From: Pseudomonadota bacterium | GTDB taxonomy: Bacteria > Pseudomonadota > Alphaproteobacteria > Acetobacterales > Acetobacteraceae | Length of the DNA: 16,613 nt | Assembly: GCA_021845835.1 (NCBI GenBank) | Contig: JAJZVE010000020.1 | Span: 1-16,613, forward strand | Reading direction: 5' to 3' | Shown here: positions 6,560 to 15,668 of the stretch, piece after piece | Numbering within the stretch: position 1 is the stretch's first letter | Layout of the letters: each line of letters begins with the position of its first letter | The notes under the pieces: model-generated | Database searches by the model: none | Told to the model about the DNA's origin: nothing | The model's input: the letters and a program-made list of their open reading frames with translations, nothing else | Made by a program: the position numbers and the translations under genes

Positions 6560-8611
6560 ATGACGTGGCGCATCGGCGTTGATTCTGGCGGAACGTTCAC
6601 GGATGTATGTCTGTTCGACGACGCCAGCGGGCGCGTCGAGGTCTGGAAGGTTTCGTCGACGCCGGACGATCCGTCGCGCGGCATCGCCCAGGGTGTCGAG
6701 GAGGGTGTCGGCGGCATTGGCGCCGCCGTGACCGAACTCGGTTATTTCGGACATGGCACGACTGTCGGGACCAACGCGCTGATCCAGCATCGCGGCGCAC
6801 GCACCGGCCTGATCACCACCGAGGGATTCCGCGACCTGTTGGAGATCGGACGCCAGAAGCGCCCGGATCTCTATGATCTGCAGGCTGACAAACCCGAGGT
6901 GCTGGTGGCGCGCGACCTGCGCCTTGAAGTGCCGGAACGGGTGCTGTTTGACGGACGGATCGAGACCGCGCTCGACGAGCAAGCGGTGCGCGAGGCGGCG
7001 CGCGCCCTGCGCCAGGCGGGCGTGCAAGCGGTCGCGATCTCGTTCCTTTACGGGTTCGTGCGGCCGGAACACGAGGCGGCTGTGCTGCGCATTATGGCCG
7101 AAGAGTTCCCCGAGGCCTTTGCCTGTGCGAGCCACGGTGTGGCGCCGGAGTTCCGCGAATATGAGCGTCTCTCGACGGTGGTGGTGAATGCCTATCTCGG
7201 TCCGGTGATGCAGGGCTATATCCAGCGCCTCGGCGAGCGGCTGACGGCCCTTGGCCTCGCCGTGCCGCCGCATCTCACCCAGTCCAATGGCGGCGTCATC
7301 GGTTTCGAGCAGGCGGGGCGGATGCCGGTGCGCACCGTGCTCTCCGGCCCTTCGACGGGCGTGATTGCGGCGCAGGAAGTCGGTCGCATGGCCGGCATCG
7401 GTAACCTCATCACGTTCGACATGGGCGGCACCAGCACGGATGTAGCGCTCCTGCAGGACGGTGTTTGTCGGCTGGCGAGCGAGGCGGTGGTGCACGGCTA
7501 CCCGATCAAGGCGCCGATGCTCGACATCCATACCGTGGGCGCCGGCGGCGGCTCGATCGCGTATGTGGACAGCGGCGGCTTGCTCAAGGTCGGGCCGCGC
7601 AGCGCCGGCGCCTATCCCGGGCCCGTCTGCTACGGCAACGGCAACGAGGACCCAACCGTAACGGACGCAAACGTCGTTCTGCAGACGCTGAACCCGACGC
7701 ATTTGCTCGGCGGGCGCATGGCGGTTGACCAGACGCTGGCCAAGCGGGCGATCCAACGCGTCGCAGACCGGCTCGGGATGGAACTGATGGCAACGGCACA
7801 GGGAATTCTCTCCGTCGTCACCGCCAACATGGCCCGCGCGATCCGCGTTATCTCGGTCCAACGCGGGCACGATCCACGCGATTACACGCTTGTTGCCTTC
7901 GGCGGCGCCGGGCCGCTGCACGCCGTGAGGCTGGCGCGCGAACTCGATATCGGGCGCATCCTGGTACCCCGCTATCCAGGCATTCTCTGTGCCATGGGTC
8001 TGCTGCTCACGGACCTGCGCGCGGATTTCGCCACGACGCGGCTGACCGCGCTCGGGCACGCGGCACTCGACGAGATGAGCGGCGCCTTCGCGGAGCTGAC
8101 ACGCCAGGCCGAGGAATGGTTCGCCGCCGAGCACATCGCGCCCGCGGCACAGCGCATCACGCGTACCGTGGACATGCGCTACGCCGGGCAGAATTACGAG
8201 ATCGCGGTACCGGTGCCGGACGGGCCGGTCGTGCCCAAGACGATCGATTCGATAGCCGAGGGGTTTGCTCGTGCACATGAGCGGCTCTATGGTTTTGTCG
8301 CCGAGGGTGAGCCGGTGCAGCTCGTTACCTTCCGCACCGAGGCGGCCGGATTGGTACGCAAGGCCGAGTTCGGCAAGCTGCCGGAGCGGGGCCATGACGC
8401 CTCCGCTGCGATCATGGGAAGCCGGCAGGTGTGGCTGGCCGAGGAAGCGGGGTTCATGACCTGCCCGGTCTATGACCGCACCAAACTCGAGGCCGGGAAC
8501 CGCATCCCGGGGCCGGCGGTCGTCGAACAGATGGATGCGACGACCGTGGTGCTGCCCGGCATGATGGCGCGCGTCGATGCCTATGCCAACCTGATCCTGG
8601 AGGCCGCGTGA
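6560..8611 (+). CDS. hyuA: Hydantoinase/5-oxoprolinase family protein, subunit A
   Basis: ATP-binding subunit of an ATP-dependent ring-opening amidohydrolase of the hydantoinase/oxoprolinase/acetone-carboxylase superfamily, acting with HyuB in the cytoplasm. It has 683 aa, the family's usual size. The N-terminal phosphate loop is GVDSGGTFTDV (6-16). The actin-like ATPase fold continues with GHGTTVGTNALIQ (64-76), the second phosphate motif FDMGGTSTDV (286-295) and the adenosine motif GAGGGSIA (327-334); FGGAGPLHA follows in the C-terminal third. The start is the ATG at 6560, with AAGGGAG 5 nt upstream. An in-frame ATG at 6440 would add 40 unrelated, arginine- and proline-rich residues and lies in the structured leader. 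Its stop overlaps the hyuB GTG by 4 bp. Possible substrates are N-methylhydantoin, other hydantoins or 5-oxoproline; sequence alone does not choose. Confidence 0.94.
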   Translation: MTWRIGVDSGGTFTDVCLFDDASGRVEVWKVSSTPDDPSRGIAQGVEEGVGGIGAAVTELGYFGHGTTVGTNALIQHRGARTGLITTEGFRDLLEIGRQKRPDLYDLQADKPEVLVARDLRLEVPERVLFDGRIETALDEQAVREAARALRQAGVQAVAISFLYGFVRPEHEAAVLRIMAEEFPEAFACASHGVAPEFREYERLSTVVVNAYLGPVMQGYIQRLGERLTALGLAVPPHLTQSNGGVIGFEQAGRMPVRTVLSGPSTGVIAAQEVGRMAGIGNLITFDMGGTSTDVALLQDGVCRLASEAVVHGYPIKAPMLDIHTVGAGGGSIAYVDSGGLLKVGPRSAGAYPGPVCYGNGNEDPTVTDANVVLQTLNPTHLLGGRMAVDQTLAKRAIQRVADRLGMELMATAQGILSVVTANMARAIRVISVQRGHDPRDYTLVAFGGAGPLHAVRLARELDIGRILVPRYPGILCAMGLLLTDLRADFATTRLTALGHAALDEMSGAFAELTRQAEEWFAAEHIAPAAQRITRTVDMRYAGQNYEIAVPVPDGPVVPKTIDSIAEGFARAHERLYGFVAEGEPVQLVTFRTEAAGLVRKAEFGKLPERGHDASAAIMGSRQVWLAEEAGFMTCPVYDRTKLEAGNRIPGPAVVEQMDATTVVLPGMMARVDAYANLILEAA

Positions 8612-10266
8612 ACCAGCTCCTGCCCGTCGCGACCGGCGCCAGCATTGATCCGATCACCGTGGAGGTGATCGGCAGCGCACTGTCCTCCATCAGCGAGGAA
8701 ATGGGAGAGACACTGGTGCGTGCCAGTTACTCGACCAACATCAAGGAGCGGCGCGACTGCTCGACGGCACTGTTCAACGCGCGGGGCGACACACTGTGCC
8801 AGGCCGAGCACATTCCGATGCATCTCGGCAGCTTCATCGGCATCCTGCCGCATATCCTCAAGCGCCATCCCGTAACCGAGATGCGACCGGGTGACGTGTT
8901 CATCGGCAACGACGCCTATGAGGGTGGCGGCACGCACCTGCCAGATTTCGTACTAGCAGAGCCTATCTTCGTTGACGGCGAGATCGTCGCCTGGGCGGTC
9001 AACACCGCGCACCACGCCGACTTCGCCGATCGCGGCCATGCGCACATCTACCAGGAGGGGCTGCGAATCCCACCGATCCGGCTCTACCGCGCAGGGGTAC
9101 TGCAGCACGATGTGCAAGAATTAATCCTGCTCAACTGTCAGGTGCCGCGCGAGCGGCTTTCGGACCTGCGCGCGCAGATGGCGGCGAACCGACTGGGCGT
9201 CCAGCGGATGACGGTATTGTGCGCCAAATACGGACGCGACACCGTGCTCGCCGCTGGCGATGCATTGCTCGACTACGCGGAGCGCAAGATGCGCGCCGGC
9301 ATTACCCTGATACCAGACGGCACCTATCGCTTCGCCGATCTATTCGACAATCCTGAAACCGACGAGGAACTCCCGGTTTCCTGTGCGATCACGGTCGCGG
9401 GCGACACGATGCATCTAGCGTTCGACGCGCCGGATCAGGTGCGTGCCGGGCTCAACATGGTCTATACCGCGCTCCTCTCCACTGTCTATTACGCAGTAAA
9501 AACGGTAGTCGACCCTACGGTATTGCCCAACGCGGGGTTAGCGCGCCCGCTGACAGTGACCGCGCGCGAGGGCAGCATTCTCAACTGCACGCATCCAGCC
9601 GCCGTCAACGGGCGCATCGCCGCCTGCCAGCGCGTGGTCGACCTCATTCACGGGGCGCTAGCGCTGGTGGTACCGGAGCGGGTGACCGCAGCGAGCAATG
9701 GCGCGGTTGCTTCCGCGACCTTTGTCGGCGAACGGCCGGACGACGGTTCGATCTGGGTATATCTCGAGACCATCGGCGGCGGCTCTGGCGCGCGGGCGAC
9801 GAAGGACGGGCTCGACGGCGTGCATGTGCACATGACCAACACCTCAAACCTGCCAGCTGAGGCGCTGGAACTCGAATATCCGCTTACGTTGCTACGCTAT
9901 GAACTGGTGGACGGTTCAGGCGGCGCCGGGACTCATCGCGGCGGTATGGGGCTCCGGCGAGTGTATCGTGCCGAGGCGCCGTGCAGGGTGCGCGTCGACA
10001 GTTCGCGGTTGCTTTCGGCGCCATGGGGGCTAGCTGGCGGGCTTGCCGGCGGCAGGAGCGAGTTCGTCTATGGCCCAGGGGTCAAGCCCTTCGACCACGG
10101 CTCAGGCAAGCTGGATGCTGGCCAGGTGATCGCGATCGTCACCCCGGGCGCCGGCGGCTATGGGCCACCTTCCGGACGCGACGGCGAGGCCGTCCGCCGC
10201 GACATTGCCGAAAAGCGAATTGACCGCGAGATCGCTGCGCAGGTCTATAGTTTTGCCGGGCCGTAA
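8608..10266 (+). CDS. hyuB: Hydantoinase B / oxoprolinase family protein, subunit B
   Basis: Partner of HyuA that carries out amide-bond hydrolysis on the phosphorylated intermediate; 552 aa, normal length. Family motifs in order are DPITVEVIGSAL (14-25), ERRDCSTALFNARGD (47-61), FIGNDAYEGGGTHLPD (98-113), AHHADFAD (134-141), YQEGLRIPPIRL (148-159), then near the C-terminus GGGSGARATKDGLDG and GGAGTHRGGMGLRR. The GTG start overlaps the hyuA stop (GTGA), with GGAGG 4 nt upstream, so the two subunits are translationally coupled. The segment after HHAD is about seven residues shorter than in the homologues I remember, and lacks their GG...PGS loop; this may reflect a changed substrate pocket. 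A 61-bp gap containing a hairpin separates it from the binding-protein gene. Confidence 0.94.
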   Translation: MNQLLPVATGASIDPITVEVIGSALSSISEEMGETLVRASYSTNIKERRDCSTALFNARGDTLCQAEHIPMHLGSFIGILPHILKRHPVTEMRPGDVFIGNDAYEGGGTHLPDFVLAEPIFVDGEIVAWAVNTAHHADFADRGHAHIYQEGLRIPPIRLYRAGVLQHDVQELILLNCQVPRERLSDLRAQMAANRLGVQRMTVLCAKYGRDTVLAAGDALLDYAERKMRAGITLIPDGTYRFADLFDNPETDEELPVSCAITVAGDTMHLAFDAPDQVRAGLNMVYTALLSTVYYAVKTVVDPTVLPNAGLARPLTVTAREGSILNCTHPAAVNGRIAACQRVVDLIHGALALVVPERVTAASNGAVASATFVGERPDDGSIWVYLETIGGGSGARATKDGLDGVHVHMTNTSNLPAEALELEYPLTLLRYELVDGSGGAGTHRGGMGLRRVYRAEAPCRVRVDSSRLLSAPWGLAGGLAGGRSEFVYGPGVKPFDHGSGKLDAGQVIAIVTPGAGGYGPPSGRDGEAVRRDIAEKRIDREIAAQVYSFAGP

Positions 10267-10282
10267 GAGCTGCCAACCAAAA

Positions 10283-10303
10283 CGCCGGCGCGAAATGCCG
10301 GCG
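10283..10303 (+). promoter_or_regulatory. Intercistronic hairpin between hyuB and the binding-protein gene
   Basis: Perfect 7-bp stem (CGCCGGC and GCCGGCG) with a 7-nt loop in the 61-bp gap, ending 24 nt before the ATG of the binding-protein gene. No T-run follows. It may stabilise the downstream message so that the binding protein is made in excess; that role is inferred from similar hairpins in other importer operons. It closely resembles the hairpin at 6523-6543. Confidence 0.45.
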
Positions 10304-10327
10304 CCAACAAAGGGACAGGAGGGAGAC

Positions 10328-11845
10328 ATGTTTTCGTTGTCGCGTCGCGAGTGGTTGATCGGGGCCGCCGTCCTACCGACGCTCGCGCAGACGGCGCGGG
10401 CTGCCGCGCCAGACACGCTACGCTTCGGGCTTTCCTCCTATCCGCCGAGCCTGCAGCCGTGGGCCAATACCGGCACCGCGGCGCTCACCGTCAAGACGCT
10501 GCTGCATCGCGGCCTGCTGATGTTCGACACCAGCGGTCAGGTGGCGGGCGCCCTGGCGACCAAGTGGGCGCGCGACGGCAACACCGGCTGGCACTTTACC
10601 CTGGGCGATGCCGTGTTCCACAACGGAGCACCGGTGACGTCCGCGGATGTGAAGTGGAGCCTGGAGCAGATCATGGCGCCGACCTCGACCGCCTATCTGC
10701 GCGGCCAGTTCGAGGTCATTGCTTCGATCGAAACGCCGGACGCGAAGACGGTACGGATCGTCACCAAGCAACCGATCGTGACACTGCCGTTGATGCTTGC
10801 GACACCCTTCGCGCCGATCATCGCCAGGGACTCTCTCAACGCGGTAGGTGGCATCGGCGCCGGGCCCTACACGCTCACGTCGCACGAGCAGGGCGTCTCG
10901 CTCTCGTTCGCGGCGTTTCCAAAATTCTATCAGCCAGGACACCCGAAGCTGAAGCACATCCACATGCCGGTTTATGCTGATGAGAACGCGCGCGTCGCGG
11001 CGCTGCAATCGGGCGATGTGGACATGATCGAGTATGTTCCGTGGCAATCGATGACGTCGATCGAGAAGAACCCAAAGCTGCATCTGAGTACCGTCGACGG
11101 GCCATACATGGCGCTCGCTTTCAACGGCGGCACGGGTCCCTTCAAGGACGAGCGACTGCGCCAGGCTGTCGCGCATGCCATCCGCCGGCAGGATATCGTC
11201 GCCGCCGCGTTCTATGGCCGCGGCACAGTGCTCGAAGGCCTGCCGATAACCAAGACAAGCCCGTTCTATGACCCGAAATACGCCCATGGCTGGAACTACG
11301 ATCCGAAGCTCGCGAAGAAGCTGATGGCCGAGGCAGGCGTGCCCAACGGCTTCAACTGCACGCTGCTTTCCACGGCGCAGTACGGCATGCACCTGGCGAC
11401 CGCACAGGTGGTGCAGCAGCATCTTGGTGAGATCGGGATCAAGGTGAAGCTCGACCTTCCAGACTGGGCGACGCGCGTAGCCATGGGCAATCGCGGCCAG
11501 TACGAGTTCTGCGTGCAGGGCCAGACAGCGGACAACAACGACCCCGATGGGCTTTCGGCTTATATCGACGGCACCCTGCCGCCGGATAACTCGCGCAGCT
11601 ACCACCTGCCAACGCCGGAGATTCACAAGCTGCTGGTCGAGGGGCGTGCCGAGTTCGACCCGGCAAAGCGCCGCGCGATTTACGACGAACTGCAGAAAGT
11701 AGCAATCAAGGTGGTGCCGCTCGCATCGTTGTGCTGGCGCGAGCAAGGCTATGCAATGAAGAAGAACGTGCGAGGCTTTATCAACATGCCGGGTGGTCTC
11801 AACTTTTATTCAGGCTACTCGCTGGAGAACGTGTACTTCGCATGA
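10328..11845 (+). CDS. ABC transporter substrate-binding protein (SBP family 5), Tat-exported
   Basis: Periplasmic receptor of the right-hand importer, 505 aa, the usual family-5 length. A short twin-arginine signal occupies residues 1-25 (SRREWLIGAA, then TARA as the likely cleavage site), with no lipobox cysteine. Mature-part features include LRFGLSSYPPSLQPW, FHNGAPVTSADVKWSLEQIM, GAGPYTLTSH, and DERLRQAVAHAIRRQDIV followed by AEAGVPNGF. The ATG at 10328 is preceded by AGGAGGGAGAC, a strong ribosome-binding site; a longer in-frame reading would run back into hyuB and is not supported. It shares the family but little obvious sequence with the left-hand binding protein, so the two importers probably see different or only partly overlapping ligands. 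A hairpin follows the stop codon closely. Confidence 0.95.
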   Translation: MFSLSRREWLIGAAVLPTLAQTARAAAPDTLRFGLSSYPPSLQPWANTGTAALTVKTLLHRGLLMFDTSGQVAGALATKWARDGNTGWHFTLGDAVFHNGAPVTSADVKWSLEQIMAPTSTAYLRGQFEVIASIETPDAKTVRIVTKQPIVTLPLMLATPFAPIIARDSLNAVGGIGAGPYTLTSHEQGVSLSFAAFPKFYQPGHPKLKHIHMPVYADENARVAALQSGDVDMIEYVPWQSMTSIEKNPKLHLSTVDGPYMALAFNGGTGPFKDERLRQAVAHAIRRQDIVAAAFYGRGTVLEGLPITKTSPFYDPKYAHGWNYDPKLAKKLMAEAGVPNGFNCTLLSTAQYGMHLATAQVVQQHLGEIGIKVKLDLPDWATRVAMGNRGQYEFCVQGQTADNNDPDGLSAYIDGTLPPDNSRSYHLPTPEIHKLLVEGRAEFDPAKRRAIYDELQKVAIKVVPLASLCWREQGYAMKKNVRGFINMPGGLNFYSGYSLENVYFA

Positions 11846-11850
11846 CAGTG

Positions 11851-11866
11851 CGCCGCGCAAGCGGCG
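11851..11866 (+). promoter_or_regulatory. GNRA-loop hairpin after the binding-protein gene
   Basis: CGCCGC-GCAA-GCGGCG, a perfect 6-bp stem closed by a GCAA (GNRA-type) tetraloop, starts 5 nt after the binding-protein stop. No T-run follows, so it is more likely a 3'-end stabiliser or partial processing site than a terminator. This is a common arrangement where binding protein is needed in excess over membrane subunits. Confidence 0.45.
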
Positions 11867-11905
11867 GCGGGCCCGTTTGCAGGGCGCCCGCGCCGCGGCT
11901 CTGAC

Positions 11906-12856
11906 ATGCTGTACGTGCTGAAGCGGATCGGGGTTTCCTTGCTCCTCGTCTGGGTGGTGGCGACGATCGTGTTCCTGGCCATCCGGCTGGTGCCGGGGAA
12001 CCCCGCGGAGATCCTGTTGAGCCAAGGTGGCGTGGCGCCGCCCCCTGGTGCGGTGGCGCAGTTGCGCGCCCAGCTCGGGCTCAACCAGCCGCTCGGCGTG
12101 CAATATGTCGAGGATATGCGCCGGCTGCTTATGGGCAATCTCGGCACGTCGATGCAGGACCAGTCGCCGGTGGCGGACGAGATCCTGCGCCGGTTGCCGC
12201 GCACGCTGGAGCTGATCGTGGCGGCGGCCATTCTCTCCGTGCTTGTGGGTCTGCCTTCGGGGTTGCTGGCGGCGATATGGCGCGGCGGAATGTTCGACCG
12301 CGTCGCCTCGTGGCTCGCCGCAGTCGCGCTGGCGGTACCAGTTTTCGTCGTCGGCACGCTGATGATCGAGATCTTCGCTCTTGGGCTGCACTGGGCGCCG
12401 GCGGGTGGCTACGTGTCGTTCGCGCGCCACCCGCTGCGTCACCTGGCGTTGCTGGCGATGCCAGCGACGACCATCGCCGTGGGGCTGGCCGCGATCCTGT
12501 TCCGCATGACGCGCGCCTCGGTGCTCGACGTGTCAATGCGCGACTACATCCGCACCGCGCGCGCCAAGGGGGTGGCACCACGGCGCATTCTGGCGCGCCA
12601 CGTGCTGCGTAATGCCCTGATGCCCATCGTAACCGTGCTGGCGCTCAATCTAGGCTCGCTCCTCGGTGGCACAGTGCTGGTGGAATACGTGTTCAACTGG
12701 CCAGGGCTGTCAGGCCTGTTGGTAAGTGCAGTGAACGCGCGCGACTATCCGGAGGTACAGGGCGTGGTGCTCGTGATCTCCGTTCTGTTCGTGGCGCTGA
12801 ACCTGGCGGTGGATCTGCTCTACGCGGTGCTTGATCCGCGCGTACGGCAAGGCTGA
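11906..12856 (+). CDS. Dpp/Opp-type ABC transporter permease, DppB-like
   Basis: Inner-membrane channel subunit of the right-hand importer, 316 aa, the same length as its left-hand counterpart. The first helix (about 8-28) leads into the family box VPGNPAEILL. The periplasmic part holds LGLNQPLGVQYVEDM and GNLGTSMQDQSPV (78-90), and further helices are at about 100-125, 133-160 and 180-200. The coupling loop at 213-240 (DYIRTARAKG...RNALMP) nearly matches that of the left permease. The protein ends LLYAVLDPRVRQG. The ATG at 11906 has no convincing ribosome-binding site, the gap before it being 60 bp of GC-rich DNA with one hairpin, so membrane components may be made at a lower level than the binding protein. 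Its stop overlaps the ATG of the next gene by one base (TGATG). Confidence 0.95.
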   Translation: MLYVLKRIGVSLLLVWVVATIVFLAIRLVPGNPAEILLSQGGVAPPPGAVAQLRAQLGLNQPLGVQYVEDMRRLLMGNLGTSMQDQSPVADEILRRLPRTLELIVAAAILSVLVGLPSGLLAAIWRGGMFDRVASWLAAVALAVPVFVVGTLMIEIFALGLHWAPAGGYVSFARHPLRHLALLAMPATTIAVGLAAILFRMTRASVLDVSMRDYIRTARAKGVAPRRILARHVLRNALMPIVTVLALNLGSLLGGTVLVEYVFNWPGLSGLLVSAVNARDYPEVQGVVLVISVLFVALNLAVDLLYAVLDPRVRQG

Positions 12857-14679
12857 TGCGGCGGTTGCGCCTCGGACCCGTGGTGGCGGTGGGCGCGATC
12901 GCAACGGTTGCTCTGCTGACGCCGTTCCTGGGGCTCGCGAACCCGCTGCACATGGATATCGCGCACCGGCTGGCGCCGCCATCGCCCGCGCATCCGCTGG
13001 GGACGGATGCCTACGGACGCGGCGTGCTGTCGCGACTGCTATGGGGCGCGCGGGTATCGCTGATGGTTGCGTCCTCCTCCTCGCTGCTGGCGTGCGTATT
13101 CGGTACGGCACTAGGCCTGGCTGGCGGGTTCCTCCGTGGCCCGGTGGAGTTTCTTGCCCTGCGCGGCATGGACGTGGTGCTGTGCTTTCCCCCGCTGCTG
13201 CTGGCGCTGCTGGTCGTGACGCTGTTGGGCCCGGGAGCGGGGACGCTGATCCCGGTGCTGGTGGTGCTGTACCTGCCGGGCTTCGTGCGTGTCGTCTATG
13301 CCGGCGTGATTTCGGTGCGCACGCAGGATTATGTCGAAGCGATGCGCTCGCTCGGCGCGGGTCGCATGCGTATCATGCTGCGCACCATCCTGCCCAATGT
13401 AGGCGGACCGGTGCTGGTGCAGTTGAGCCTGGCCGCCGCTTCAGCGGTGGTGCTGGAGTCGGGGCTTTCGTTCCTCGGGCTTGGCGTTGTACCGCCCACG
13501 CCGTCCTGGGGCCTGATGATTGGTGCGGCGCGCGCGACCATGGCGCAGGCACCGCTGCTGCTGCTCTGGCCCTGTCTGGCGCTGAGCGTGACAATTCTTG
13601 CCCTCAATGCTTTGTGCGACGCTCTGCGCGACGCTGTCGATCCGCACGGCATGACACGGCGCGCGCATCGGGCCGGCATACTGGAGCGCCTTGCGCCCGG
13701 ACTGCTGCCCGCACGGGGCCCGGCGCTACAGGTGGTCGGGCTGACGATCGCGATCGACACACCCGCAGGCACCATCCACCCTGTGCGCGACGTGTCTCTC
13801 ACTGTGATGCCGCACGAGACGCTGGCGCTGGTCGGTGAGAGTGGTTCCGGAAAATCGCTCACAGGGCTAGCGACGATGGGGCTGTTGCCGTCGATCGCGC
13901 GCGTCGAGCGTGGGGCGGTGTGGGTCGAGGGACGTGACGTGCTGCGGCTCGATGAGGCGGTGCTCAGGCGGCTGCGCGGCGAGATGGTGGCCATGATCTT
14001 CCAGGATCCGCTGTCCAGCCTCAACCCGGTACAGCGGATTGCCCCTCAGATTGCAGAGGCCATCCAAGCGCACAGCGCGGGCGCTGGAAAGGCAGCGAAG
14101 CGGCGGGCAGTGGAACTGCTGCGCCACGTTGGCATTCCCGATCCGGAACGTCGGGCTCATAACTTCCCGCACGAGATGTCCGGTGGCATGCGGCAGCGCG
14201 CGATGATCGCGATGGCGATCGCCAACCACCCGCGGCTGCTGATCGCTGACGAGCCGACCACGGCGCTCGACGTTACCATCCAAGCGCAGGTGCTGGAACT
14301 GCTGGCCGGGTTGCGACACGAGAGCGGCATGGCGCTGGTATTCATCACCCACTCGCTGCCGGTTGTCGCGGAGATCGCGGATCGGGTATCCGTGATGTAC
14401 GCTGGCGAGATCGTCGAGCAGGGGCGGGTCACAGAGGTCTTCGCGCGCCCGCTGCATCCCTACACCGCGGCGCTGTTGGCCAGCGTGCCGCGCGAGGATG
14501 GCAGCCTGCCGGAGCCGATTCCCGGCACCGTACCGCCGCCAAGCGCGTTGCCGCCGGGCTGCGCGTTTGCCCCGCGCTGCCGGCATGTGGCAGCCGCGTG
14601 CAGGACCGGCGTCTTGCCGTTGATGGAGGTCGAACCGGGACGATTGACGCGCTGTTGCCGCTGGAGCGATCTGGCATGA
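12856..14679 (+). CDS. Fused Dpp-type ABC permease (DppC-like) and ATPase (DppD-like)
   Basis: Single 607-aa polypeptide joining the second channel subunit to the first ATPase. Residues 1-265 form a DppC-type permease: helix at about 8-28, [19 protein letters not shown] (46-64), coupling loop [12 protein letters not shown]...LPN (158-181), and [11 protein letters not shown] (255-265), where a separate DppC would normally end. A short linker, about 266-290, leads into the ATPase: Walker A GESGSGKS (327-334), Q-loop Q383, signature MSGGMRQR (441-448), Walker [13 protein letters not shown] (461-472), switch H499, and an oligopeptide-type C-terminal domain with cysteines 569, 575, 582, 600 and 601. 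There is no frameshift or internal ribosome-binding site at the junction, so the fusion looks genuine. Permease/ATPase fusions of this type are known in this family. The next gene overlaps by 4 bp. Confidence 0.95.
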   Translation: MRRLRLGPVVAVGAIATVALLTPFLGLANPLHMDIAHRLAPPSPAHPLGTDAYGRGVLSRLLWGARVSLMVASSSSLLACVFGTALGLAGGFLRGPVEFLALRGMDVVLCFPPLLLALLVVTLLGPGAGTLIPVLVVLYLPGFVRVVYAGVISVRTQDYVEAMRSLGAGRMRIMLRTILPNVGGPVLVQLSLAAASAVVLESGLSFLGLGVVPPTPSWGLMIGAARATMAQAPLLLLWPCLALSVTILALNALCDALRDAVDPHGMTRRAHRAGILERLAPGLLPARGPALQVVGLTIAIDTPAGTIHPVRDVSLTVMPHETLALVGESGSGKSLTGLATMGLLPSIARVERGAVWVEGRDVLRLDEAVLRRLRGEMVAMIFQDPLSSLNPVQRIAPQIAEAIQAHSAGAGKAAKRRAVELLRHVGIPDPERRAHNFPHEMSGGMRQRAMIAMAIANHPRLLIADEPTTALDVTIQAQVLELLAGLRHESGMALVFITHSLPVVAEIADRVSVMYAGEIVEQGRVTEVFARPLHPYTAALLASVPREDGSLPEPIPGTVPPPSALPPGCAFAPRCRHVAAACRTGVLPLMEVEPGRLTRCCRWSDLA

Positions 14680-15659
14680 CGCCGATCATCACCGCCGAGA
14701 ATCTCAGCAAACATTTCCCTTCGCGGCACGTGTTGGGTCGTGGCAAGCCGGTGCAGGCCGTGTCCGGGTTCTCACTCGCCGTCAGGCGCGGCGAAGCGGT
14801 CGGGCTGGTGGGCGAGAGTGGCTCGGGCAAGAGCACGATCGGCCGGCTGTTGCTTGGACTGCTGCCGCCGAGTGCCGGGCGCGTGGTGCTGGACGGAACG
14901 GATATAGGAAAGGCGGATGCGGCGACACTGCGCCGGTTGCGCCGGCGCATGCAACTCGTCTTCCAGGATCCGTATTCCAGCCTCGATCCGCGCCGCACCG
15001 TCGGCGCGCAGATCGCCGACGGGCTTGCGATCCATCGCGTTGTGCCGCCTGCCGAGCGGCACGGGCGTGTTGAGGCGCTGCTGACGCAGGTAGGCCTCAC
15101 GGCGGCGCACGCCGAGCGCTATCCACATGAGTTCAGCGGCGGCCAACGACAGCGTGTCGGGATCGCGCGGGCGCTGGCTACGGAGCCGGATTTCCTGGTG
15201 GCCGACGAGCCGGTCTCGGCGCTGGATGTCTCGGTACAGGCGCAGGTGTTGGCGCTGCTCGCCGATCTGCGTCGGCGGCTCGGGCTCGCGATGCTCTTCA
15301 TCAGCCACGACCTACCGGTGGTGCGCAGCATCTGCGACCGCGCGGTGGTGCTCTATCTCGGGCGGGTGATGGAGGAAGGACCCGCTGCGGACGTGTTCGA
15401 GCGGCCGCGCCACCCCTACACGAAGGCGCTGCTGTCCGCCTCCCCGACGCTCGACCCGGCGCGGCGGCGTACACGCATCCTGCTCGCGGGCGATCCGCCG
15501 AGCCCCGCCGACCCGCCCTCCGGCTGCGTGTTCCGCACCCGCTGCCCGTGGGCCAAGCCGGCCTGCGCCGACACGATACCGCAACTGTCCAATCTCGGTC
15601 CCGGGCATCGCGTGGCATGCCTGCGGGTGGACGAGATCGCGGACATCGACCAGGAGTGA
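14676..15659 (+). CDS. Dpp/Opp-type ABC transporter ATPase, DppF-like
   Basis: Second ATPase of the right-hand importer, 327 aa, the usual DppF length. All motifs are intact: Walker A GESGSGKS (46-53), Q97 in [12 protein letters not shown], signature FSGGQRQR (153-160), Walker B FLVADEP followed by SALD, and switch H211. The C-terminal domain starts near [11 protein letters not shown] and has cysteines at 284, 290, 297 and 315, the set conserved in this subfamily. I chose the ATG at 14676, which overlaps the previous stop (ATGA) and has GGAG 9 nt upstream. An in-frame upstream ATG at 14598 would add 26 residues inside the fused gene and is not supported. It pairs with the ATPase half of the fusion protein to form the asymmetric motor usual for DppD/DppF. 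Confidence 0.95.
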   Translation: MTPIITAENLSKHFPSRHVLGRGKPVQAVSGFSLAVRRGEAVGLVGESGSGKSTIGRLLLGLLPPSAGRVVLDGTDIGKADAATLRRLRRRMQLVFQDPYSSLDPRRTVGAQIADGLAIHRVVPPAERHGRVEALLTQVGLTAAHAERYPHEFSGGQRQRVGIARALATEPDFLVADEPVSALDVSVQAQVLALLADLRRRLGLAMLFISHDLPVVRSICDRAVVLYLGRVMEEGPAADVFERPRHPYTKALLSASPTLDPARRRTRILLAGDPPSPADPPSGCVFRTRCPWAKPACADTIPQLSNLGPGHRVACLRVDEIADIDQE

Positions 15660-15668
15660 GGAAGGCCC

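Noticed and set aside
6377..8395. Open frame of 672 codons on the minus strand, antisense to hyuA
   Set aside because: It lies opposite a clear hyuA with all family motifs, has no recognisable domain and is rich in Arg, His and Gly, as expected from the complement of GC-rich coding DNA.
10160..10327. Upstream in-frame start for the second binding protein, inside hyuB
   Set aside because: It would bury the Tat signal about 56 residues inside the protein, and the ATG at 10328 has a strong ribosome-binding site.
10418..11746. Open frame of 442 codons antisense to the second binding-protein gene
   Set aside because: It is a shadow of a well-supported gene, and its composition is typical of antisense GC-rich frames.
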